DNA from: an uncultured Candidatus Poseidoniales archaeon | GTDB lineage: Archaea > Thermoplasmatota > Poseidoniia > Poseidoniales > Thalassarchaeaceae | DNA length: 32,421 bases | Direction: 5' to 3' | Assembly: GCA_902573015.1 (NCBI GenBank) | Contig: CACGIE010000015.1 | Span: 1-32,421 of the forward strand | In this document: piece after piece, positions 1-9,750 of the stretch | Layout of the letters: every line of letters starts with the position of its first letter | How positions within the stretch are numbered: position 1 is the stretch's first letter | Made by a program: the position numbers and the translations under genes | The notes under the pieces: model-generated | The model's input: the letters and a program-made list of their open reading frames with translations, nothing else | The model's database searches: none | Told to the model about the DNA's origin: nothing

Positions 1-936
1 ACAGAGGGTGTAAACACAGTCCTGAGAAGCCTGGATTTGAAGCCGGGTGACGAGATTATCGTTACCAATCACAGCTACCAAGCTTGTTGGAATGCTGTTG
101 ACTTCGTAACCAAAAGGTCGGACGCAAAGACCGTCGTCGTAGATATTCCATTCAGAGTGAAGAACGAGCAAGAGGTAGTCGATTTGATTCTGGACAAAGT
201 AACTGGAAAGACCGTTCTCGCGATGATTGATACTGTAACAAGCGCAACCGGACTCAGAATGCCATTCGAGAAACTAGTACGAGATATACAGGGAGCCGGG
301 GTAGACGTGCTACTGGATGCTGCACACGGCCCTGGCATAGTCCCGCTTGATCTGATTGCAATGGATGCAGCATATTGCACTGGAAACTGCCACAAATGGA
401 TATGCACCCCAAAGGGCTCTGCATTTCTACACATAAGAGAAGATAGGAAGAGTCTGGTGAGGCCGTTAAGTATCAGCCACGGACACAGCTTCGAGGGCAC
501 TGATCAGGAGAAATTCGAGTATGAGTTCGGATGGCCGGGAACGCAAGACCCTACTGCCTGGCTCTGCATTCCTCACGCAATAGAATTCCTTGGGAGCCTA
601 TTAGATGGGGGATGGCAGGAAATAATGGAGCATAACAGGGCACTCGCTATACAAGGGAGGGAGATTCTATGCGGAGCATTAGGCACTAGTCCACCTGTAC
701 CGGACTCAATGGTGTCCTCTATTGCAGCCGTTGAGATGCCGGGTGAAGGGGATGTGGGGCCGATGAGTCTGGAGGGGGATCCTTATCACAACTTTCTGCT
801 AGATGAGTTCGGAATCCAGGTTCCCGTTTTCCCATGGAGGCATCACAACAAGAGGTACATCAGAATATCCGCACAACTGTACAATCACGTGGAAGAGTAC
901 GAGTTCCTAGCAGACTGTCTGAGTAGATCTCTCTGA
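1..936 (+). CDS. Aminotransferase class V / isopenicillin-N epimerase-like PLP enzyme (5' truncated by window start)
   Basis: Frame is open from base 1 (TEGVNTVLRSLDLKPGDEIIVTNHSYQACWNAV...). PLP-fold motifs DAAHGPG and CHKWICTPKGSAFL match a class V aminotransferase. The listed start at 37 (TTG) is internal. Confidence 0.85.
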   Translation, partial: TEGVNTVLRSLDLKPGDEIIVTNHSYQACWNAVDFVTKRSDAKTVVVDIPFRVKNEQEVVDLILDKVTGKTVLAMIDTVTSATGLRMPFEKLVRDIQGAGVDVLLDAAHGPGIVPLDLIAMDAAYCTGNCHKWICTPKGSAFLHIREDRKSLVRPLSISHGHSFEGTDQEKFEYEFGWPGTQDPTAWLCIPHAIEFLGSLLDGGWQEIMEHNRALAIQGREILCGALGTSPPVPDSMVSSIAAVEMPGEGDVGPMSLEGDPYHNFLLDEFGIQVPVFPWRHHNKRYIRISAQLYNHVEEYEFLADCLSRSL

Positions 937-957
937 TTATGGAAAGCAAACCATTGA

Positions 958-1563
958 ATGGAGGGTGGCGTACCCAGACACATGCCCGAGGTGGTTGTGG
1001 CCCTTACCGGAGCGTCCGGAGCGAAGTACTGCGTGAGACTCATAGAAGCCTTGGTTGAACACAATTGGTCCGTGAGACTAATCGTGACCGGCACTGGTGC
1101 AATTAACCTCGATCTGGAGTGCTCTATGACTCCTAGCGAGTTGGCATCTATGAATGGGGTCATACTAGAGGACAATGGCAATCTAGCCGCAAAATCCGCT
1201 TCTGGTTCCGCTAGATTCGATGCCTATGTGGTCTGCCCTGCAAGTGGCACCACAATAGGAAAAATCGCAGCCGGGATTAGTGATAACCTTGCAACTAGGA
1301 GCGCACTGGTGGCTATGAAGGAGAGGAGGAAATTGATAATTGTCCCAAGAGAAGCACCATACTCAACCCCTCATCTCAAGGCGATGTTCAATCTGTCTGA
1401 ATGGGGGGCCGTAATCTTGCCTGCTAGCCCTGGATTCTACAACTCTCCTGAAAGTATCGATGATCTAGTTGACTTCGTTGTGGCTAGGATTCTAGACCAA
1501 TTGGATATTGATCACTCCATCGGTAGAAGATGGTCGGGAGAAGAGGTCCCATTGGAAGACTGA
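958..1563 (+). CDS. ubiX: UbiX/Pad1-like flavin prenyltransferase
   Basis: N-terminal VVVALTGASGAKYCVRLIEAL and internal VVCPASGTTIGKIAAGISDNLATRSALVAMKERRKLIIVPREAPYSTPHLKAM are characteristic of UbiX flavoproteins. The start may instead be ATG at 982 (MPEVVVALTGASG). Confidence 0.9.
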   Translation: MEGGVPRHMPEVVVALTGASGAKYCVRLIEALVEHNWSVRLIVTGTGAINLDLECSMTPSELASMNGVILEDNGNLAAKSASGSARFDAYVVCPASGTTIGKIAAGISDNLATRSALVAMKERRKLIIVPREAPYSTPHLKAMFNLSEWGAVILPASPGFYNSPESIDDLVDFVVARILDQLDIDHSIGRRWSGEEVPLED

Positions 1564-1627
1564 CTCCTGCCATGTACTATATTGGAATGGGTTCAATAGT
1601 GTTGGAAAGTACTGAGCTGCAGATATC

Positions 1628-3181
1628 ATGAAGGAATGGCTGCGAGGTCTCAACAGGCCGTCATCAACAGTCCTGGTTGCTGGAATGCTAGTCCTTGGGG
1701 CCGCAGGAGGCGGGCTATTGTATGGAGAGGAGATTTCGAACTGGGTTGGTGGGGACACTGAATACGAACTTATCGACTTTGACTCAAACCAAACCAGAGC
1801 CTATGCCCAGGGCCTTGTGAATCTAGGAGATCCAGTCTGGGGAGGGAGGCTTTCAGGTACTGTCGAAGAAGAGAACGCCGCTCAATCCATTAAGACCAAC
1901 TTCTCAAACAGCGGACTTCCTTCCACTCTCGAGGAGTTTGAGGTCCCGTTGTACTACATGGGAAATTCATTCGAACTAATGATTTGTAACTCTGGTACCC
2001 TTGGAGGGGTTTTCGGAGGACCGACCCCCTGTACGGTTGCAGATATTAATCGAGAAGAGACGAACTTCCAGCATACCGTGGACTTCGTTGTACAGGGGTA
2101 CAGCGGAAGCGTAGATATTCCTGCCAGCAGTAATGTTGAGGTCGTAGATCTCGGAATGGGGAATGAATCTGAGGACTGGGACGTTGCAAGCAATGGGGTT
2201 GGCTTAGTGTGGCTTCGTGATGGGGAGGACGGACAGGCTGGAACGGAAAGTAACACGGTCCTGATGAAGAGGGCTCAGGAAAACGGTCTCAGAGGATTGA
2301 TCACTGTAAATTCTAGACAGAACTGCGACGATTTGGTTGCCGGAGATTGTATCCCCTACTCGAAATCTCTCGATATTACTCAGTTCGAGGAGAGGCCCTA
2401 CGATATTGGCTTCGTGATGGTATCTAGAAGCGTCGGGGAGCAGATTTCAGAGCAGGTTGTAAATTCTGGCGGTATGCTTGGATTACAAGTCGATGTGGAC
2501 AACCAGAACAATGGGAACATACATGTTCCCTGCGGAATCCTAGAGGGGGAGACTGACCAATTGATTGTAATCGGCGCTCATCATGATACGGTGTATAATG
2601 GCCAAGGAGCAGTGGATAACACCGCAGGAACAGCAACTGTGATGGAGATAGCTAGGCAATTCGGAATTCTTCATTCGGAACTCGGTGATCCGAAGATGAC
2701 GGTGTACTTCTGCACTTGGGGTGGCGAAGAGGAAGGCCTGTGGGGTTCTAAGGAGTGGGTGGACAAGCATAGGGATGACCTCGCTGAAAACCTCAGATTG
2801 TACATCAATCTCGATATGAACCACGTTGATGCAGAGAGGAACTCAGGGGTTGTCCTCCAAGGCAATAGCAAGACTGACGTTCGCCATATCAAAGGTCTAG
2901 TGGAAGAGTTCTCATCTTCCCACCCAGAGCTTTACGAAAAGTATAGCATTACGGTAAGAGAACTAGAGTCAGAGCAGATGCCCTACAATTCAGATCATGC
3001 CCCATTCGTTTACGAAGTGCATCAAGAGGAGGGCGAGTTTGGGAAAGCGATGCTCTGCTATGGTTCTGGATCGTTGGAGTACCACACCTACTTGGACAAC
3101 ATGGACAGATTCAACGAAGAGAGCTTGGCTGTGTCTGGGATTATCTATGGGTCCCTAGTTAGGCACCTAGCGTGGAGCTAA
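1628..3181 (+). CDS. Secreted or membrane-anchored M28-family metallopeptidase with a PA-like insert
   Basis: N-terminal hydrophobic segment (TVLVAGMLVLGAAGGGLLYG). M28 zinc-site motifs IGAHHDTVYNGQGAVDNTAGTA, WGGEEEGLWGSKEW, NLDMNHVDA, DHAPF. PA-like region between. Confidence 0.88.
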   Translation: MKEWLRGLNRPSSTVLVAGMLVLGAAGGGLLYGEEISNWVGGDTEYELIDFDSNQTRAYAQGLVNLGDPVWGGRLSGTVEEENAAQSIKTNFSNSGLPSTLEEFEVPLYYMGNSFELMICNSGTLGGVFGGPTPCTVADINREETNFQHTVDFVVQGYSGSVDIPASSNVEVVDLGMGNESEDWDVASNGVGLVWLRDGEDGQAGTESNTVLMKRAQENGLRGLITVNSRQNCDDLVAGDCIPYSKSLDITQFEERPYDIGFVMVSRSVGEQISEQVVNSGGMLGLQVDVDNQNNGNIHVPCGILEGETDQLIVIGAHHDTVYNGQGAVDNTAGTATVMEIARQFGILHSELGDPKMTVYFCTWGGEEEGLWGSKEWVDKHRDDLAENLRLYINLDMNHVDAERNSGVVLQGNSKTDVRHIKGLVEEFSSSHPELYEKYSITVRELESEQMPYNSDHAPFVYEVHQEEGEFGKAMLCYGSGSLEYHTYLDNMDRFNEESLAVSGIIYGSLVRHLAWS

Positions 3182-3642
3182 GCGGAGCAGAAAGAGACAA
3201 TCTCTTCGTAATCAGGCTCAACTCCTGGGTTTTCAGCTACCCAACGATACTGAACCGTCCCCTCACTATCGATAATTATGACCACTCGATTGGCGCTGAC
3301 GTAGCCCTCAATACCTCCTAATCCGACGAATTTTGCATCATATGCCTCCACGGCGACCCTATCCAAATCCGATAGAAGTTCGAATTCTAGGTTGTATCTT
3401 CTAGAGAACTCTGCATTAGCCCATGGGGAGTCGACACTTATCCCCAATACAGTTGCATTGCAATCGTTTAGTTTGGCTAGATTTTCCTGGAATGAGCACA
3501 TCTCTTGGTCACAAACGCCCGTAAAGGCGCCGGGATAAAATGCTAGAATCACAGTCTTTCCATGATGTTCAGACAGTGTTACTGCTTCCTTTGAGGTATT
3601 CTTCAGTGTGAAATCGGGTGCCTTATCGCCTACTTTTACCAT
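3178..3642 (-). CDS. Peroxiredoxin (AhpC/TSA, Bcp-like)
   Basis: VGDKAPDFTLKNTSKEAVTLSEHHGKTVILAFYPGAFTGVCDQEMCSF with the peroxidatic Cys context. Confidence 0.92.
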   Translation of the reverse strand: MVKVGDKAPDFTLKNTSKEAVTLSEHHGKTVILAFYPGAFTGVCDQEMCSFQENLAKLNDCNATVLGISVDSPWANAEFSRRYNLEFELLSDLDRVAVEAYDAKFVGLGGIEGYVSANRVVIIIDSEGTVQYRWVAENPGVEPDYEEIVSFCSA

Positions 3643-3681
3643 GTTGGGGCTACGGGGTCTGTAATTTGAAGATGCCTAGAT

Positions 3682-5451
3682 TCACATTCTCTCTGGAACA
3701 TTGATCCCCATCATTTCCAACCCCAGTTTCAGTTCTCTAGAGGTGGCTTCACACAGAGCAAGACGTCTCTGAGAAATTATTTCATTATCCTCCTTTAGTA
3801 TTGCACAATTCTCGTAAAAGGAAGCAAAAGAGGATGCTATTGAGTGCAGGTGCTTGCAGAGCTTATGAGGGCTGAAAGTTGAAACTGAGTCATCTAAAAT
3901 CGAAGGGAATTCCACTAGTCTTCTAGAAAGTAAAATCTCTTCACCCCTAAGTGTGCTAAGTTCGCTTTCCATTAGAGATTCGAAGTTCGTTGTAAGAGAT
4001 TCCCTATCGCCTCCCCACTTTCTGAAGATACTGGATATTCTGGCGTATGCGTATTGAAGATATGGAGCAGTATTTCCCTCGAAGGATAGCATCTTCTCCC
4101 AGTCGAAAACGTAATCCTTGGTCCTCTCGGTTGATAGGTCGGCGTACTTCACAGCGCCGATTCCCACCGCTCGAGCGACTTCTTCCCTTTCCTTGCCTAT
4201 TAAATCGGGATTCTTGTCATCTATGGACTGCTCGGCACGCCTTATTGCTTCTTCAAGAAGGTCGTGGAGCTTTATCACCTCGCCCTCTCTACTCTTCAGA
4301 ACCTTGCCGTCAGTATCCAAAACAGATCCGAAGTTTACGTGTACTGCTTGATGATTATGACTCATGAAACCAGCTTTCTTTGCTACTTGGAATACCATCT
4401 CGAAATGCTGTTTCTGAGGAGTCCCGACAACATACAGGAATCCATCACATCCTAGTCTCTCCACTCTGTCAATTATGCATGCCAGATCTGAAGTACTGTA
4501 GTTGTAACCACCATCTGCCTTCCTAATTATCATTGGAAGGGGTTCTCCATCTCGATTAACCCAACCTCCTGGGAAAACGACATCTGCGCCATCGCTCTCC
4601 TCGAGGTCTCCGGATTCTCTGAGTCTTTCAACTACCTCCGGTAGCAGTTCTTGATAACTGGACTCGCCTCTGATATCGTCGTCGGTAAGCATGACTCCGA
4701 GCATTGAGTAAACTTCGTTGAAGTACCTCATTGACTCGTCCACTAGAATGCGCCACAGACGGAGGGTCTCAGCATCCCCTCCCTGTAGTAGTACTACACG
4801 GCTCCTGGAACGATTAGCGAATTCTTCATCCGAGACGAACTTTGATCTGGCTTGCTTGTAGAAGGAATCCAGGTCACCTACTCCTAATTCGTTTGCAGCG
4901 CGGTCTTCCCCCAAATCTAGGAGATGCTCGATCAACATGCCGAATGGAGTACCCCAGTCTCCTACGTGATTCTCTCTAATGACAGTGTGTCCCTTGAATT
5001 CCAGCATCCTTACAATCGTATCTCCGATAACAGTTGATCTAAGGTGTCCCACATGCATCTCTTTGGCGACATTCGGAGCAGAGTAGTCCACGGCGAAGGT
5101 TTTCTTCTCATCAACACTAACTCCGAGCCTAGGATCAGCAAGTATTATCGATAGTCGCTTCGACAGCCATTCTGGTTTGGCTGTAATATTAACAAAGCCA
5201 CTCATAGATGAAACGATGGCGAATGATTGCAGATCAGACGCGACGAGTTCGGAAATCTGTTTGGCTATTTCCTGAGGTGCCTTTTTCAGAATTCCAGCTA
5301 GAGAGTGGCAAGGAAGAGCCACATCCCCATGATCCTCCACGGTCGCCTTTCCTAGAAGCGGGAGCCATGTTGAGTCGGGTATGTCCAGTGAATTCATGGC
5401 ATTGGAGAATATGGGTTTTAATTGGTTAATCAATTCCTTAATCCTAACCAC
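3682..5451 (-). CDS. argS: Arginyl-tRNA synthetase
   Basis: Class I signature APNVAKEMHVGHLRSTVIGD. VLKSREGEVIKLHDLL and YAYARISSIFRKWG are typical ArgRS segments. Confidence 0.96.
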   Translation of the reverse strand: MVRIKELINQLKPIFSNAMNSLDIPDSTWLPLLGKATVEDHGDVALPCHSLAGILKKAPQEIAKQISELVASDLQSFAIVSSMSGFVNITAKPEWLSKRLSIILADPRLGVSVDEKKTFAVDYSAPNVAKEMHVGHLRSTVIGDTIVRMLEFKGHTVIRENHVGDWGTPFGMLIEHLLDLGEDRAANELGVGDLDSFYKQARSKFVSDEEFANRSRSRVVLLQGGDAETLRLWRILVDESMRYFNEVYSMLGVMLTDDDIRGESSYQELLPEVVERLRESGDLEESDGADVVFPGGWVNRDGEPLPMIIRKADGGYNYSTSDLACIIDRVERLGCDGFLYVVGTPQKQHFEMVFQVAKKAGFMSHNHQAVHVNFGSVLDTDGKVLKSREGEVIKLHDLLEEAIRRAEQSIDDKNPDLIGKEREEVARAVGIGAVKYADLSTERTKDYVFDWEKMLSFEGNTAPYLQYAYARISSIFRKWGGDRESLTTNFESLMESELSTLRGEEILLSRRLVEFPSILDDSVSTFSPHKLCKHLHSIASSFASFYENCAILKEDNEIISQRRLALCEATSRELKLGLEMMGINVPERM

Positions 5452-5452
5452 C

Positions 5453-6700
5453 TCACGAAATTGCGTACCTCAGAAGAGCCGCAATGCCTCCAAATGCTGT
5501 GTTCAGAGTAGCCCCCTCCTCGGTATCGAGAGAAATTATTCGCACCTTTGCCGAGGTGTGACCTGCCAAAACAGTCAGTTCATCTATCAAATCCATCGAG
5601 TTTTCCTCGTCTTCGAAGACTTTGTCTGACCCACATTCCGGGCAATTCGGTGGTGCAGAGGATTTGTCATGTGATGTTTTCCAAGTATTCTTGCCCTCTT
5701 TGCAAATCCATTGTACCCTTCTCTTTGTTACTGCCTCTGAAATCAAAAGAGTCTCTACTGCTCCTTGATCTAGTGCTGAGCGGATCATCACTTCCCCGTA
5801 CGTTGCCTTGGGATTTGCCTGCATCACCTCTTGTAGGAACCTATCAACTATAGTTCTCTCAACATCTAACTCTATCTGATCCATTGTAGAGCCGGCGCGT
5901 TGGACCAATTCCCTCAATCCGCTTTCGTTGGAGTAACCTACGTCGAAGAATGGCTCTGCAATGAGTTTCTTTATTTCGTGGTGGAAATAGTCATTCTTCA
6001 CTACGAAGTCCTTTGTTGCTCCCGGACCACCAATGATTATTCCCTTCAAGTCATTTACCATCGGAAGCCAGTAATTGCATGCTCTCTCTGTGGCTTTCTT
6101 GAAGAAGTTATGAGCGGCTTCTTCGATAAGACGCTCGAATCTCTGGGCAGACTGACCACCTCTCCCGTGTTTTGAGGGGACCAGGGATGTGATGTGCTCC
6201 TGGAAATGCAGCCTTTTCCCGGATGCCAGTCCATAGGCGGCCTCGGACCTGTCAATTACGAACAACCCGTAAGAAGTTCGATCGATTAGCATCTCTTCTA
6301 ATTGGCTGATCTCGAAGGTTGAGTCGCATCTGTATCTGAATGATGAAAATGGCTCAGGCGGATCATCGATTACTGTTGATGTCAGTTTTGTCTTGTTATT
6401 TCCCACGATGACGTGTCCAACGAAAATGGCAATTCCCCCTTCTCCCGGAGTCTTGTACCTGTTGATTGAGGAAATGGCTGACTCCAAGGCGTCCGTAACA
6501 TGTTTCTTCGTTGATTTTGACTTGATATTAGCAGCCTGACCCATCTCGTTTCCTAGTTGGTGCCGAACATCGCTAATCATCTTCTCAGGAGGGATCACTA
6601 CGGTGACTAGTTCTGTCCCCATGCCTTTCATCTCAGACAGTTCCTTGAGACTCTTCTTTAGCCTTAGTCGGCGCTGCTGTAGTTCCAGATCCTCGGACAT
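5453..6700 (-). CDS. prf1: Peptide chain release factor aRF1
   Basis: NIKS motif (AANIKSKSTKKHV), GGQ motif (VPSKHGRGGQSAQRFERL), eRF1 core GGPGATKDFVVKNDYFHHEIKK. Confidence 0.97.
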   Translation of the reverse strand: MSEDLELQQRRLRLKKSLKELSEMKGMGTELVTVVIPPEKMISDVRHQLGNEMGQAANIKSKSTKKHVTDALESAISSINRYKTPGEGGIAIFVGHVIVGNNKTKLTSTVIDDPPEPFSSFRYRCDSTFEISQLEEMLIDRTSYGLFVIDRSEAAYGLASGKRLHFQEHITSLVPSKHGRGGQSAQRFERLIEEAAHNFFKKATERACNYWLPMVNDLKGIIIGGPGATKDFVVKNDYFHHEIKKLIAEPFFDVGYSNESGLRELVQRAGSTMDQIELDVERTIVDRFLQEVMQANPKATYGEVMIRSALDQGAVETLLISEAVTKRRVQWICKEGKNTWKTSHDKSSAPPNCPECGSDKVFEDEENSMDLIDELTVLAGHTSAKVRIISLDTEEGATLNTAFGGIAALLRYAIS

Positions 6701-6796
6701 GCTCCTCCTCCGTGTTCAGCCACGAAGGGCGGCATTTCAACCCTTCAGCGCTACAAGAGCATACGTATTGAAAGGCAAGGTGCCAACCTATGGACG

Positions 6797-7498
6797 ATGG
6801 CGACGGTTGTTGTTGCTCTTGGCGGGAGTCTTTTGAGACCGGAAGTGGAGGAGCGTCACAAATGGCTGGAAGATATGGTTGAAGTGGTGAAAAATAGCGT
6901 AAGTTCCGGCGTTAAACTAGCATTAGTAGTTGGAGGGGGGGCCCCTGCACGGGAAGGTATAGATTTAGCTAGACCGGTAATCCACGACTTATCTCATCTT
7001 GATAGAATAGGAATTGCAGCTACCAGGCTGAATGCAACAATAGTCAGAGAAGCCATTGCAGAAGGAGGAGTCGAAGTTTCCGAGAATATTCCGAAAAGCA
7101 TCGATGAGGCAGTTGATGAATTGTCAGATTTCCCAGTAGTTGTAATGGGGGGGACGGTCCCCGGCCATACTACTGATGCAGTAGCAATCAGATTGGCAAT
7201 ACAATTCGAAGCAGACAAGTGCATAATTGCAACGAATGTCGCGAAGGTTCACTCTGAAGACCCAAGGGAGAATCCGGGTGCAGAATCCTTTGACAGGTTG
7301 ACCCTGGATGAATTACAAGAAATCGTAGGCCCGCCTGATCATGCAGATGCAGGCTCTTCGAAGGTTGTTGACCCCGTTGGAGTTGGGGATGCTAGAGAAA
7401 ATGGACTCCCACTAGATGTCCTCGATGGAAGGGATCCTCGAAGAATATCCTCCTCGATAAATGGGGAAGATTTCGAAGGAACGATGGTGACTCCATAA
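6797..7498 (+). CDS. pyrH: UMP kinase (archaeal type)
   Basis: VVVALGGSLLRPE, VVGGGAPAREGID, VVMGGTVPGHTTDAVAIRLA, IATNVAKVHSEDPRENPGAE, typical of archaeal PyrH. Confidence 0.92.
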   Translation: MATVVVALGGSLLRPEVEERHKWLEDMVEVVKNSVSSGVKLALVVGGGAPAREGIDLARPVIHDLSHLDRIGIAATRLNATIVREAIAEGGVEVSENIPKSIDEAVDELSDFPVVVMGGTVPGHTTDAVAIRLAIQFEADKCIIATNVAKVHSEDPRENPGAESFDRLTLDELQEIVGPPDHADAGSSKVVDPVGVGDARENGLPLDVLDGRDPRRISSSINGEDFEGTMVTP

Positions 7499-7806
7499 TG
7501 GCCAGTAGAAAGGATACGATACTGAAAGCCGCACAGAGGACGGCGAAACAGGCTCATTCTGCTGCGACCCAGAGGAGGAAAAGGCCATCATCCAGAGTCA
7601 ACGTGGATCCACATAGACATTGCTCGGTTTGCTGGAAACCAATTTCTCTGGAAAGCGACCCCCCGATCTGTGGAGATGATGACTGCGTTAGGATGTATGA
7701 AAGGAGGGAGAAGTCGAGGAAGCGTTTCTCTTTCATCATGTATCTAGGTATTGCTGTTTTCGTAGGAATGCTAGTAGTTCAGATATACATGGGGGCATCA
7801 GGTTGA
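7498..7806 (+). CDS. DUF2116-like Zn-ribbon protein with a C-terminal transmembrane helix
   Basis: HRHCSVCWKPISLESDPPICGDDDCVRMYERREKSRKRF followed by one hydrophobic helix. Overlaps the pyrH stop by 1 nt. Confidence 0.7.
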   Translation: MASRKDTILKAAQRTAKQAHSAATQRRKRPSSRVNVDPHRHCSVCWKPISLESDPPICGDDDCVRMYERREKSRKRFSFIMYLGIAVFVGMLVVQIYMGASG

Positions 7807-7834
7807 ACAGTGGAGGTTTAGGAGTGAAGTTGTC

Positions 7835-8425
7835 ATGATGGTCAGAATCCTTTCTCTGCTGCCAATGTTGTTTGGATTACTGTGCGCCTTGATTGTGGTT
7901 CTGAGTCTGTTTGGATACCAAGCTCCGACTACAAGTAGCGAGGCCCCAATTGTTCCATGTTCCGACGGAGATGAGGGGTGCAATGTGGCGATGAATCTAG
8001 AGGATATGGAAGTTCCAACGGCATTCGCCCTACTTGATATCACATTGGAGATAGAATGGGAAGAGCCTGAAAGAGGGTGGTTGGGAGTGGTAGACGCATC
8101 TGCGGCCGAAGAGTGTCCTCCTGATTCGTCCACACGACTTACCCCCTGTACAGAGGAAGAGATAACGAAGTATCTCATAGTAGGAGGGCCAGATAACGGT
8201 GGTTTGATGACATTCAGGTTGGAACCCGGGGAATACAGATTCGTAACGGGAGGATACGAGGGCTCTGGACTCTCCATGCAGGATGTAGACATGGACGCGA
8301 GTATCCACTTGGACAATTATGTCGAGATAGTTCTCGCCGCGACCGCTGCCCTTCTATTATTGGGGGCTGGAGAGATGGCTTTTCCCGTTCGAAACCTACT
8401 CAATCGCTTTAGACGCGAAGTGTAA
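7835..8425 (+). CDS. Hypothetical membrane protein (N- and C-terminal TM segments, Cys-containing extracellular region)
   Basis: Intact ORF on the co-directional strand. TM at MVRILSLLPMLFGLLCALIVVLSLFGY and near the C-terminus (IVLAATAALLLLGAGEMAF). No family recognised. Confidence 0.65.
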   Translation: MMVRILSLLPMLFGLLCALIVVLSLFGYQAPTTSSEAPIVPCSDGDEGCNVAMNLEDMEVPTAFALLDITLEIEWEEPERGWLGVVDASAAEECPPDSSTRLTPCTEEEITKYLIVGGPDNGGLMTFRLEPGEYRFVTGGYEGSGLSMQDVDMDASIHLDNYVEIVLAATAALLLLGAGEMAFPVRNLLNRFRREV

Positions 8426-8470
8426 GCCTTACTCAGTATCGTTGAATAACCCCTTCTGATTGGGGAGAGC

Positions 8471-8587
8471 ATGCGCGTGACGAAGTGCCCAAATTGCGGT
8501 TCAGAGGTAGACGTTTCCGGGATATCAGCCTCATATGGGGGTCACAACTTCTATTGCGTAATCTGCGGCCACTCATGGCACGTCTAG
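8471..8587 (+). CDS. 38-aa zinc-ribbon microprotein (CPxCG type)
   Basis: Hand translation: MRVTKCPNCGSEVDVSGISASYGGHNFYCVICGHSWHV*. Two CxxC knuckles (CPNC, CVIC) and an ATG start 45 nt after the upstream gene. Not in the supplied ORF track, apparently below a length cutoff. Confidence 0.72.
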   Translation: MRVTKCPNCGSEVDVSGISASYGGHNFYCVICGHSWHV

Positions 8588-9634
8588 ATCGAAGTCCTCT
8601 CTTGCATCATCCTCTCTAGGCCAGTTCTCGGGAAGTTTCAGTGGGTCTTCCACCCTGTCCGCATCGATAATCTCAATCAGATCAGAACGTAGGTCCTCCA
8701 GACCATGCCCTGTTAGTGAACTAATCCTATGGTCATCTGCAGGGTTTTCTTCTTCGGTTATATCGGACTTGGATGAAACTAGTAGGACTCGCCTATCGGA
8801 GAGAAGACCTCGCACCTCCATCAGGAGTCTCTCCTGCTCTGAAATAGGAGTTGTAGACTCGGAAGATCTGTCTATCAGGAAGAGAAGTACATCTCCTAGG
8901 TGCTCTAGGGCGGCAATGGCCTGCATCTCAATTTGGTTCCTCTCATCCATTGGCCGGTCCAGAAGTCCCGGAGTATCCACCATCTGGTATACCCTCCTAC
9001 GATGCGTGAAGTGACCCACGTGCAATTGTTTGGTGGTGAATGGGTAAGACGCAACTTGTGGCTCTCCGCTGGATAGTGCCCCGATAAGAGCAGATTTTCC
9101 AACATTGGGAGATCCAGCTACCACGATACAGGGTTCGCTTGGATCGATTGAGGGCAGTTTTCTCAGGATATTCCTGGCATCTCCTAGCCAAATGATCTGG
9201 GGCGAAATCTGATCAATTACTGAGGAAAGTCTCCCGTATGCGTGTCTCCTTGCCTTGTGAAAACCATCAATGTCCCTCAATCTCAGGATCTTTGCCTGAG
9301 CCTCTCCAGAAATTCTCTGAGACCTCTCTGCAGCCCATTGTAGGGAAGCCAGATTTCTCTTGTAGTCATCACATCCTACTGCTGCGTCTACAAGAGATCG
9401 GTCGAATTCTGTCAGTGCATTCAGGCTAGGCCACCTATCAACGTACGAGTTCAGAGTCTTGGTCGCCACGTCGCATGCAGACTGGACCATTCGGTTCATC
9501 TGCTTCCTAACTCTGTGGTATTTGTCTGGATCCTCGACCAAATCCGCCTGACTGCTCGCCCTTCCGAATGCTTTGTCAAGAATTTCTTGAGGATAGAGTA
9601 CGGTCGGAATTGACCTCCATTCAACTGATGCCAT
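8573..9634 (-). CDS. NOG1-like ribosome-biogenesis GTPase
   Basis: G1 GSPNVGKSALIGALS, G3 VDTPGLLDRPMDERNQIE, NOG1-like N-terminal helical domain (IPTVLYPQEILDKAFGRASSQADLVEDPDKYHRVRKQ). Start placed at ATG 9634 (MASVEWRSIP) because the longer ORF (to 9829) runs into the divergent gene at 9751. Confidence 0.88.
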   Translation of the reverse strand: MASVEWRSIPTVLYPQEILDKAFGRASSQADLVEDPDKYHRVRKQMNRMVQSACDVATKTLNSYVDRWPSLNALTEFDRSLVDAAVGCDDYKRNLASLQWAAERSQRISGEAQAKILRLRDIDGFHKARRHAYGRLSSVIDQISPQIIWLGDARNILRKLPSIDPSEPCIVVAGSPNVGKSALIGALSSGEPQVASYPFTTKQLHVGHFTHRRRVYQMVDTPGLLDRPMDERNQIEMQAIAALEHLGDVLLFLIDRSSESTTPISEQERLLMEVRGLLSDRRVLLVSSKSDITEEENPADDHRISSLTGHGLEDLRSDLIEIIDADRVEDPLKLPENWPREDDAREDFDLDVP

Positions 9635-9750
9635 GGCACTGCCTCCGTCGACTCCGCCACGGTATTGCACTTCAATCATTAGCAAAGTTGGAGAAAAAAA
9701 GAAAATGTTCTGACCCGCTTGTTTTTCTATGACCTCCGGAACGTAGGCAT

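Noticed and set aside
7798-8316. 172-aa minus-strand ORF opposite 7835-8425
   Set aside because: The plus-strand ORF has sensible membrane-protein composition and fits the co-directional run; the antisense one is Ser/Pro-rich with no recognisable domain.
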